Assembly: GCA_015065105.1 (NCBI GenBank)
Contig: SVQZ01000005.1
Span: forward strand, 1 to 35,411
Length of the DNA: 35,411 nucleotides
Direction: 5' to 3'
Source of the DNA: Oscillospiraceae bacterium
GTDB lineage: Bacteria; Bacillota; Clostridia; Oscillospirales; CAG-272
In this document: positions 24,477 to 31,305 of the stretch, piece after piece
Numbering within the stretch: position 1 is the stretch's first letter
How the letters are laid out: every line of letters starts with the position of its first letter
Made by a program: the position numbers and the translations under genes
Notes under the pieces: generated by a model
The model's database searches: none
What the model saw: only the letters and a program-made list of their open reading frames with translations
Told to the model about the DNA's origin: nothing

Positions 24477-24662
24477 ATGGATATTTTTGACACAAGTAAC
24501 GTGTATAATACAACCAAGCCTATAAAGGGTATAAAATGCAGTGTAGAAAACTGCGCATACAATGACGGCAAGAACCACTGTACCGCGAACCAGGTATCAG
24601 TTGGTCCGATGAGTGCAACCTCATCCACCGAAACCGTATGCGCAACGTTCAGATCTTATTGA
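24477..24662 (+). CDS. DUF1540 domain small protein
   Basis: A 61-residue cysteine-containing peptide of the DUF1540 family found in clostridia. Its four Cys occur in KCSVENCAYN, NHCTANQ and near the end in VCATF, a spacing consistent with binding one metal ion. A strong AAAGGAGG is placed seven bases ahead of the ATG, so it is well translated. The stop codon overlaps the 3' end of thrC on the other strand by seven bases, with no visible terminator between them. The function of the family is not known; some members are sporulation-associated, which I cannot confirm here. Confidence 0.9.
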   Translation: MDIFDTSNVYNTTKPIKGIKCSVENCAYNDGKNHCTANQVSVGPMSATSSTETVCATFRSY

Positions 24663-26140
24663 ATACCAAGTTCAAAAAGAACCTCTTCAGGCATAGCCGC
24701 CGCTTCAATAACCTTTTCAAAGCGTACTTCCTTTGAAAGAAGTGTTGCAAGACCCTCGGGTATTTCAACACCGGAAAGCGAATTCAGACAAGGAAGCGCT
24801 TCGTAATCGTCGGCAAATTCTCTGGGCTCGATAGAAGCGTAAACGTCTGCGGCAAACTTATAGGGGCTGGCGGTGGATGCTACAACCATGTGGGTATCAT
24901 CACCGCTCTGCTCCTGATATTTCTTTGCGGCACATATAGCAACAGCGGTATGCGTATCGCAGAGATATCCGTCCTTGAAGGTGTTTTTAATAGTTTCGGC
25001 ACATTCAGCTTCATCCGCAAAATAACCCGCAAATTCAGCGTCAAGCTTTTCCTTGATATCAGCATCAACGCTGTAAACACCCTTCTCCGAAAGAGCCTTC
25101 ATGTAAGCGGCGGTTCTTTCGCTTCCACCGAGAAGATAGAGAAGACGCTCAAGGTTGCTGGAGATAAGAATATCCATAGAGGGAGACATGGTGGTAAAGA
25201 ACTCGCGGTTGCGGTCATATATACCTTCATTTAAGAAAGTTGTAAGAATATTGTTCTTGTTGGATGCACATACGAACTTGTTTACGGGAAGGCCCATACG
25301 CTTTGCAATGTAAGCGGCAAAGATATTACCGAAATTACCTGTAGGAACACAAACGTTCATCTTATCGCCAAGCTCGATCTTACCCTCTGCCACAAGATCG
25401 CAGTATGCAGATACGTAATAAGCGATCTGGGGAGCAAGTCTGCCCCAGTTAATGGAGTTAGCGCTGGAAAGGAAATAGCCGTTTTCGTTGAGCTTTTCTG
25501 CCATAGCCTTATCGGAGAATATCTTCTTAACACCGTTCTGTGCATCGTCGAAATTACCCTTTACAGCACAAACGAATACGTTTTCACCCTCCTGAGTAGC
25601 CATCTGAAGCTTCTGTACACGGCTTACACCGTCAACAGGATAGAATACCGTGATCTTAACCTTATCAACGTCGCGGTAACCTTCAAGTGCAGCCTTACCG
25701 GTATCACCCGAGGTAGCAACGAGAATAAATGCCGTTCTCTCTTCACCTGTCTTTGTAAGTGCACGGGAAAGAAGACGGGGCATTATCTGGAGCGCCATAT
25801 CCTTGAAAGCGCTGGTAGGACCGTGCCAGAGCTCAAGCACGGAGGTATTGTCGTTTAACCTTGCCAAAGGAGCGGCTCCGCCCTTAAAACGCTTATCGCT
25901 GTAAGCCTCGGAGCAGTCCTCCAAAAGCTCTTCATAGGTATAGTCTGTTAAAAAGAGAGAAAGGATATATGCGGCTCTCTGTGCATAGCTCTTCTCGCTT
26001 AATGCTTTAATATCGTCAAGAGTAATCGCAGGTATCTCTTCGGGCATAAAAAGACCGCCGTCATTACAAAGGCCCTGCTTGATAGCCTGAGCGGCAGAAA
26101 CCGCTTCCTGATTAAGATTTCTTGTACTTCTGTAGTTCAT
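24656..26140 (-). CDS. thrC: Threonine synthase
   Basis: A 494-residue PLP enzyme converting O-phosphohomoserine to threonine. The opening YRSTRNL, LCNDGGLFMP, and the PLP-lysine motif HGPTSAFKDMALQ (K113) are characteristic; the phosphate-binding region SGDTGKAALEG and VPTGNFGNI follow. The length is of the longer, bacterial/yeast-like class. It is the last gene in a seven-gene minus-strand run and its start overlaps the dipeptidase stop by four bases. No thrA or thrB lies in the window; an alternative homoserine kinase candidate heads the same run. Confidence 0.95.
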   Translation of the reverse strand: MNYRSTRNLNQEAVSAAQAIKQGLCNDGGLFMPEEIPAITLDDIKALSEKSYAQRAAYILSLFLTDYTYEELLEDCSEAYSDKRFKGGAAPLARLNDNTSVLELWHGPTSAFKDMALQIMPRLLSRALTKTGEERTAFILVATSGDTGKAALEGYRDVDKVKITVFYPVDGVSRVQKLQMATQEGENVFVCAVKGNFDDAQNGVKKIFSDKAMAEKLNENGYFLSSANSINWGRLAPQIAYYVSAYCDLVAEGKIELGDKMNVCVPTGNFGNIFAAYIAKRMGLPVNKFVCASNKNNILTTFLNEGIYDRNREFFTTMSPSMDILISSNLERLLYLLGGSERTAAYMKALSEKGVYSVDADIKEKLDAEFAGYFADEAECAETIKNTFKDGYLCDTHTAVAICAAKKYQEQSGDDTHMVVASTASPYKFAADVYASIEPREFADDYEALPCLNSLSGVEIPEGLATLLSKEVRFEKVIEAAAMPEEVLFELGIQ

Positions 26141-27015
26141 AGCTTTATATTCCTTATTATAAAATTATTTGCATTATTATAAAATATATTTTCTATCCAA
26201 TCATCGCAAACCCCTTCTTTTGCAAGAGTATTCGCAATTTTATACAGATGTGAAATATCGGGTACCGCCTTTATATTTCTCGTTACTCCGTCAAAATCAC
26301 AGCCGAGACATACGCTGTTTTCACCACCCAATTCAAGATAATGAAGGATATGACGGCAAACATCATTTTCATCCGGCTCCTGCTTATCCGAGGTATGAGT
26401 TGGCTCAAGACTTACGCCGACCACACCGCCGCTGTCTCTTAGAGAAACAAACATTTCATCACTGATATTACGGCTGTGGTAAAAAACCGATCTCGAATTT
26501 GAATGGGTAGCAACAAAGGGCATTCCCCTTTTCTTCGATTCCTCCCATACCTGCCAGAACATCTTGTCGGATGCATGGGAAACATCCGGTATTATACCAA
26601 AATCAAAGCATTTTTGCAATACCTTAGATCCAAAATCGGTAAGACCGATATTTGTATCGTGTGCACCGCCCAACGAGCATTCTCCACCCCACACAAGGGT
26701 AAGAAAACGAACTCCCATTGAATAAAAAAGCTCAATATTATTTATATCTCCCGCCAAAGCTCCTCCGCCCTCAACTGCCAAAACGTGAGGGAAACCGACG
26801 GGAATTCTTTCTTTATATATATCATAAACAGCTAAAAACTGTTCAAAACGTTCCCTTTCGGAAATATCGTTCTGACTCCATATCGCAAGAACCTGTACGT
26901 ATTTTTCAAAGCACTGCGCCTTTTCAAGGCTTATATTGAGAGTGTTATTCTCAAAGGAGCAGTCCCTTTTATACATTTCATAAAGAGTATCGCAATGAAG
27001 ATCAAAAAGCTTCAT
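26137..27015 (-). CDS. Membrane dipeptidase (peptidase family M19)
   Basis: A 292-residue zinc dipeptidase of the renal dipeptidase family. The metal ligands appear in FDLHCDT (HxD) at the N-terminus, VLAVEGGGAL (Glu), PDVSHAS (His) and FVATHSNSRSV (His), with GCDFDGV near the C-terminus. There is no signal peptide, so it acts in the cytoplasm, probably on dipeptides (often with a D-residue). It lies nine bases after yraN and overlaps thrC by four, so it belongs to the same transcript. Confidence 0.92.
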   Translation of the reverse strand: MKLFDLHCDTLYEMYKRDCSFENNTLNISLEKAQCFEKYVQVLAIWSQNDISERERFEQFLAVYDIYKERIPVGFPHVLAVEGGGALAGDINNIELFYSMGVRFLTLVWGGECSLGGAHDTNIGLTDFGSKVLQKCFDFGIIPDVSHASDKMFWQVWEESKKRGMPFVATHSNSRSVFYHSRNISDEMFVSLRDSGGVVGVSLEPTHTSDKQEPDENDVCRHILHYLELGGENSVCLGCDFDGVTRNIKAVPDISHLYKIANTLAKEGVCDDWIENIFYNNANNFIIRNIKL

Positions 27016-27024
27016 TTTTACCTC

Positions 27025-27399
27025 CTATTCACCGAAAGCGTTTTCAATATGCTCAATGCGGTATTTTCTTTCGTTTTCGGGGTTTATATACACCTCTATT
27101 ATATCTATTCGCGGTATAAGAGAGGTATTATTTTTATGAAGATACTCCTTTACGGCAGATATTATATGTCTTCTTTTTTCAGCGTTTACTGCATTGCTCG
27201 GCCTGCCGAAATACTTCAGGGTGGCTGTATCGCTTCTTGTTTTTACCTCGCAGAAAACAATATATTTTCTGTTTTTTGCAATTATATCTATCTCGCCGTG
27301 TCTTGCTATATAATTTTTATGAAGAATACGGAAAAATTTGCGGCGAAGGTATCTTCTCGCCAAAGCTTCTCCGTAATCTCCCGTTTCCTTTGTACTCAT
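27025..27399 (-). CDS. yraN: YraN/UPF0102 family putative endonuclease
   Basis: A 124-residue protein with a restriction-endonuclease-like fold expected from the family. GDYGEALARRYLRR forms the N-terminal helix and the active-site-like pattern is GEIDIIAKN followed by FCEVKTRS (E-x-D ... E-x-K). Its usual neighbour is rnhB, whose stop it overlaps here by four bases. The biological function is not established; links to recombination or transformation have been proposed for relatives. Confidence 0.9.
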   Translation of the reverse strand: MSTKETGDYGEALARRYLRRKFFRILHKNYIARHGEIDIIAKNRKYIVFCEVKTRSDTATLKYFGRPSNAVNAEKRRHIISAVKEYLHKNNTSLIPRIDIIEVYINPENERKYRIEHIENAFGE

Positions 27400-27992
27400 T
27401 TATTTAAAAACTTTAAAAAGGTCTTGCGGTGCACAGGCGAAGGCCCGTATTTAATAACTGCCTCGCGGTGCTCCTTTGTGGGGTATCCTTTATGCTTTGC
27501 AAAGTTATATTCGGGATACTCCTTATCAAGTGCCGCACACATACGGTCACGGGTCACCTTTGCCAGAATAGATGCCGCCGCAATAGAGGGAGAAAGCGCA
27601 TCACCCTTTATCACGGGTACAGCCTTTATCTCAAAATCCCTTGCTATATTTCCGTCAACAAGCACCACGTCCGCTTTAGGATCAAGCTTCGCAACACATC
27701 TGCGCATTGCTAACTGAGAAGCGTTAAGTATATTAAGCTCGTCTATCTCCTCTACCGAGGATTCACATATAGCATAGCTTATTGCTTTTTCAATTATAAT
27801 ATCGAAAAGCGCTTCCCTTTTCTTTTCGGTAAGCTTTTTCGAATCATTAAGACCTTCTATTTCTATACCTCGGGGCAGGATGACCGCCGCCGCTACAACA
27901 GGCCCTGCCAAAGGACCTCTGCCCGCTTCGTCGGTACCGCAGACCGATTCTGCTCCCTCGTCGTAATACTTATTCTCTAAATCCCAGTTCAT
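27396..27992 (-). CDS. rnhB: Ribonuclease HII
   Basis: A 198-residue enzyme removing RNA from DNA-RNA hybrids and single misinserted ribonucleotides. The metal-binding site is VCGTDEAGRGPLAGPVVAAAVIL (cited in part), with a further Asp in DVVLVDGN and the late region KVTRDRMCAALDKEYP. The length is standard. It overlaps rbgA and yraN by four bases each, indicating tight translational coupling. Confidence 0.95.
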   Translation of the reverse strand: MNWDLENKYYDEGAESVCGTDEAGRGPLAGPVVAAAVILPRGIEIEGLNDSKKLTEKKREALFDIIIEKAISYAICESSVEEIDELNILNASQLAMRRCVAKLDPKADVVLVDGNIARDFEIKAVPVIKGDALSPSIAAASILAKVTRDRMCAALDKEYPEYNFAKHKGYPTKEHREAVIKYGPSPVHRKTFLKFLNK

Positions 27993-28867
27993 ATATGTTC
28001 TTCTCCGGGCAATTCAAGAGTTATTCTGCCTATCTTTGCGGCTCTGAATTCGTCAAGAAGAATATTGGAGGTTCTTTCCCAATTTATTTCTCCGCCCGAA
28101 ATAAGAAATCCGCGTTTTTTACCAATGACCTCAACAAGCTCCCAATCTTCAAGCTCATCATACTGAGAAATATCGCCTAATTTGTATCTTTCGCAAAGAA
28201 GCTCGGGATACTTTCTGCGTAATCTGCCTACAAGAACGGTACAAATTCTGTCAAGATCTATTACCTGATCCTTTATCGCTCCCGTAATCGCAAGACTCTC
28301 ACCGACAAAATCATCCTCAAACTTCGGCCAGAGCACACCGGGCATATCAAGAAGCTCAAGACCGACGTTAGTGGATACCCACTGCTTTGCGGTCGTAACA
28401 CCGGGACGGTCCTCTACCCTTGCCTTTTTCTGACCGGCAAGCTTATTTATAAGTGAGGATTTTCCAACGTTCGGAATACCCACTATCATAGCCTTCAAGG
28501 GTCTTCCCGCCATTCCCTTGCTCTCGTATCTTTCAACCTTTTCGGCAAGTATCTCCCGTACCGCCTTACCTATATCCTTTATTGCCGCACCTGTAACGCT
28601 GTCAATAAACATACAGTGCATACCCTGCTTTGCATAAAAAGCGCGCCACTTATCGGAAGCAACGGGATCTGCAAGAGAGGACTTTGAAAGAAGTGTAAGC
28701 ATCGGCTTATCCTTACAAAGACGGCGGATCTCGGGATTTCTCGAGCTTTCGGGGATTCTTGCATCAAGTATTTCTATAACTATATCTACCGAGCCTAAAT
28801 TTTCCGTAATAAGGCGTCGGGTCTTGGCCATATGGCCGGGAAACCATTGTATCTGTGTTGACGGCAT
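27989..28867 (-). CDS. ylqF: Ribosome biogenesis GTPase RbgA/YlqF
   Basis: A 292-residue circularly permuted GTPase needed for late 50S subunit assembly in Firmicutes. The order is permuted: G4-like LLSKSSLAD comes first, G1 GIPNVGKSSL in the middle, and G3 DMPGVLWP after it. The opening IQWFPGHMAKTRR is the signature of the family. The C-terminal ANTAR-like RNA-binding helix region ends at LELPGEEHI. It sits between lepB and rnhB, its usual position. Confidence 0.95.
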   Translation of the reverse strand: MPSTQIQWFPGHMAKTRRLITENLGSVDIVIEILDARIPESSRNPEIRRLCKDKPMLTLLSKSSLADPVASDKWRAFYAKQGMHCMFIDSVTGAAIKDIGKAVREILAEKVERYESKGMAGRPLKAMIVGIPNVGKSSLINKLAGQKKARVEDRPGVTTAKQWVSTNVGLELLDMPGVLWPKFEDDFVGESLAITGAIKDQVIDLDRICTVLVGRLRRKYPELLCERYKLGDISQYDELEDWELVEVIGKKRGFLISGGEINWERTSNILLDEFRAAKIGRITLELPGEEHI

Positions 28868-28878
28868 ACCGCTATCTC

Positions 28879-29436
28879 CTATTTAACCTTTCCCATGCTT
28901 TCAAAGGGAAGAAGTCTGAAAACGACCTTTCCTATAATATCCCGGGTATCAACGCAACCGATCATACGGCTGTCGGTGGAATTATATCTGTTATCACCCA
29001 TAACGAATATATGACCCTCGGGTACGGTAATGTCGATATCCGGCCAATAAATGTCCACTATCTGTTTAGTAGGATCATAAAAGGCAAACTCCTCGCATTC
29101 GGATACCTCCCCGTCCACCGTTACGGTCTTTGCTTCGCGGTCTATCACAAGGTGCTGTCCCTCGGTTGCGATAACTCTTTTAACGTACGGCTTTTTGTAG
29201 GTGGTACGCTCATTGGCAAATACCACTATATCTCCCACGTCGGGCTCATAAAAGAGATTGCTCAAAATAAGCACGTCTCCGTTTATAAGAGTCTGATTCA
29301 TCGAATCGCCATCAACAGGAGAGTAACGGGCAAAACAGTTAAGAACAATGATGACGCAGGCTACCGAAAAGGCGACAAGCTCCACCCATTCAAATACTGT
29401 TTTTAATAAATCGGTTTTTTCTACTTTGTTTTCCAT
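28879..29436 (-). CDS. lepB: Signal peptidase I
   Basis: A 185-residue membrane serine protease that cleaves Sec signal peptides. One N-terminal TM segment (about residues 18-36), then the catalytic Ser S45 in VDGDSMNQTL and Lys K86 in YVKRVIATEGQ, and the C-terminal GDNRYNSTDSR box. This is the Gram-positive single-TM type. Three bases separate it from the upstream phosphoglycerate mutase-like gene and eleven from ylqF. Confidence 0.96.
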   Translation of the reverse strand: MENKVEKTDLLKTVFEWVELVAFSVACVIIVLNCFARYSPVDGDSMNQTLINGDVLILSNLFYEPDVGDIVVFANERTTYKKPYVKRVIATEGQHLVIDREAKTVTVDGEVSECEEFAFYDPTKQIVDIYWPDIDITVPEGHIFVMGDNRYNSTDSRMIGCVDTRDIIGKVVFRLLPFESMGKVK

Positions 29437-29439
29437 TTT

Positions 29440-30633
29440 TTATTCCTTTATCATATATGAAAGCAAGGTGCTTCCATCTGCAATATAAGTTCTTCCTTCC
29501 ATATCCTTTTCCGCAAAGGATGCCGCACCGTCAAGCTCTTCATTTGAAGAATAGATCATAAAGGGCACGGGATCCATTGCATGAGTACGTGTACAAATGG
29601 GTGTGGGATGGTCGGGAAGAATAAGGATCTTGAAGTCTTCTCCGCAGCCCTTAAGATATTCGTAAACAGGCTTAAGGATCTTTTCGTCGATAAGCTCAAC
29701 AGAAAGTACCTTATTTTCAAGCTCTGCTCTATGACCGCATTCATCGGGTGCTTCAACGTGAACGTAAACGAAATTCTTTCCGCGCTTAAATGCGTCAATT
29801 GCCGCATCGGCCTTACCCTTATAGTTTGTATGTACGTTACCTGTTGTACCTTCAACGTCGATAGACTCCATACCTGCACAAAGACCTATACCCTTGATAA
29901 GGTCAACAGCGGAGATCACCGATGCATCGAGTCCCCACTTTTCCTTAAAGGAAGGAAGAGCGGGCTTTTTGCCGGGGCTCCAGAGCCAAAGTGAGTTTGC
30001 AGGACGAAGACCTCTTTCTTTTCTTGCAAGGTTAACGGGATGCTTGGAAAGGATATCGTAGCTCTTTTTCTGCATTTCAAGAACAGGCTCGGGAGGAAGA
30101 TACTCTGTTATCTTCTGACCGAGAATATCGTGGGGACGCATAAACTCCATGTTTTCGGGAGCATCCTTCCAGATGAGACAGTGACGGTAACTTACACCTG
30201 TGTAGAACTTTTTAAGCTCATCGCCTAACTCCTCGTCGATCGTCTTTATAAGAAGATCTGCCTCTGCGGTGGTTATCTCGTCGGCAGAATGGTCTATCAT
30301 AGTCTTGTTTTCATAGCCCTCTTCGTCACCGAGAGTAACAACGTTGGTTCGAAAGGCGGTCTCATCGGGCATCATTTCAATACCCATGCTTACCGCTTCA
30401 AGGGGCGAACGTCCCTTGGAATATATCTTGGGGTCGTAGGACATTATCGCAATATTTGCGGTATCGCTTTCGGGAACCATTCCTTCGGGAACGTTGGAAA
30501 CAGTACCGCAAAAGCTCTTTTTGCAAAGTGCATCTATAGTAGGCTTGTTCGCCTTTTCGAGAGGTGTAGCATTACCTAATTCTTCAATTTTATAATCAGC
30601 CGCACCATCGGTTACCAAAACTAAATATTTCAT
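29440..30633 (-). CDS. Cofactor-independent phosphoglycerate mutase-like / proposed homoserine kinase
   Basis: A 397-residue alkaline-phosphatase-superfamily protein of the archaeal-type (ApgM) phosphoglycerate mutase family. The nucleophile/metal region is LVTDGAADY at the N-terminus with the phosphate-acceptor Ser in VPESDTANIAIMSYDP. Later metal ligands are in HVEAPDECGHRAEL and LPDHPTP. The subgroup of this length in bacteria has been annotated as a proposed homoserine kinase in genomes that have thrC but no thrB. Here thrC lies in the same co-directional gene run, which supports that reading, though glycolytic mutase activity remains possible. It heads the lepB-ylqF-rnhB-yraN-dipeptidase-thrC run. 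Confidence 0.85.
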   Translation of the reverse strand: MKYLVLVTDGAADYKIEELGNATPLEKANKPTIDALCKKSFCGTVSNVPEGMVPESDTANIAIMSYDPKIYSKGRSPLEAVSMGIEMMPDETAFRTNVVTLGDEEGYENKTMIDHSADEITTAEADLLIKTIDEELGDELKKFYTGVSYRHCLIWKDAPENMEFMRPHDILGQKITEYLPPEPVLEMQKKSYDILSKHPVNLARKERGLRPANSLWLWSPGKKPALPSFKEKWGLDASVISAVDLIKGIGLCAGMESIDVEGTTGNVHTNYKGKADAAIDAFKRGKNFVYVHVEAPDECGHRAELENKVLSVELIDEKILKPVYEYLKGCGEDFKILILPDHPTPICTRTHAMDPVPFMIYSSNEELDGAASFAEKDMEGRTYIADGSTLLSYMIKE

Positions 30634-30682
30634 AAATCATTGCCTCTTTTATATAGATATAGTAATTGCATTATAATGTAAT

Positions 30683-30711
30683 ATTATATATCATTTTTAT
30701 AACTTTTACAA
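30683..30711 (-). promoter_or_regulatory. Promoter of the apgM-like to thrC run
   Basis: On the minus strand TTGTAA (30711-30706) and TATAAT (30688-30683) are 17 bases apart. Just downstream is a near-palindrome TTACATTATAATGCAA (30681-30666), one mismatched pair, that could bind a regulator. Confidence 0.6.
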
Positions 30712-30796
30712 TACTTTTTTAAAAGTTTTTGAATTAAAATTAAACAAATTTGTATCCTACTCAAATGTGACTAAATAGTAAATTCGCCAAAACCCC

Positions 30797-30825
30797 TTGC
30801 AATTTGTAAAAAGCTGTGATATAAT
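30797..30825 (+). promoter_or_regulatory. Promoter of rplS
   Basis: TTGCAA (30797-30802) and TATAAT (30820-30825) are separated by 17 bases. Transcription should start near 30832, leaving a leader of about 74 bases. Confidence 0.75.
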
Positions 30826-30831
30826 TGCTCC

Positions 30832-30905
30832 GTTACGAATATAACACGGATAGTCCTCTGCGTATGCTCTGCAAGAATATCCGTAAAGAACAGGAGGAAG
30901 CCACA
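30832..30905 (+). promoter_or_regulatory. Putative ribosomal protein L19 leader RNA
   Basis: The rplS leader contains a hairpin with arms ACGGATA (30846-30852) and TATCCGT (30878-30884) enclosing TCTGCGTATGCTCTGCA. It is followed closely by AGGAGG. Firmicutes have a known L19 leader motif for autoregulation. I recognise the context and a compact hairpin but cannot score it against the model. Confidence 0.45.
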
Positions 30906-31247
30906 ATGGATATGTTAAAGGCTTTTACAAGCGAGCAGTTAAAGAAAGAAGTACCTGAACTCAAGATCGGTGATACCGTTCGTGTTCACAACAAGATCAA
31001 GGAAGGTACAAGAGAAAGAATTCAGATCTTTGAGGGCACCATCATTGCCCGTCACGGCGGCGGAATTTCCGAAACCTTCACAGTTAGAAGAATTTCCTAC
31101 GGCGTAGGCGTTGAGAAGACCTTCCCGGTTCACTCTCCCAACGTTGAAAAGGTCGAAACAGTAAGACGCGGTAAGGTTAGAAGAGCTAAGCTTTATTATC
31201 TCCGCGGCAGAGTTGGTAAGGCATCCAAGGTTAAGGAACTTATCTAA
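30906..31247 (+). CDS. rplS: 50S ribosomal protein L19
   Basis: A 113-residue ribosomal protein at the 30S-50S interface. Typical segments are [48 protein letters not shown] and [19 protein letters not shown]. The frame is open to 30825, but the ATG at 30906 has AGGAGG upstream and fits the family start. Its strand is opposite to lepB-ylqF-rnhB, with which it is usually co-directional, and neither trmD nor rpsP is adjacent. It is monocistronic here with its own terminator. Confidence 0.97.
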   Translation: MDMLKAFTSEQLKKEVPELKIGDTVRVHNKIKEGTRERIQIFEGTIIARHGGGISETFTVRRISYGVGVEKTFPVHSPNVEKVETVRRGKVRRAKLYYLRGRVGKASKVKELI

Positions 31248-31260
31248 CTTAACAACGATC

Positions 31261-31290
31261 AAAAAGGACTTGCATCAGCAAGTCCTTTTT
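31261..31290. terminator. rplS terminator, bidirectional
   Basis: A 13-bp stem AAAAAGGACTTGC / GCAAGTCCTTTTT with loop ATCA and a further T follows the rplS stop by 13 bases. It can also end the minus-strand SLH gene, whose stop is at 31306. Confidence 0.9.
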
Positions 31291-31305
31291 TCGTTTAATT
31301 CATAA

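Noticed and set aside
26995-27717. Plus-strand open frame of 240 codons with hydrophobic stretches
   Set aside because: Antisense to yraN and rnhB, both with conserved active-site motifs; the hydrophobicity comes from reverse reading.
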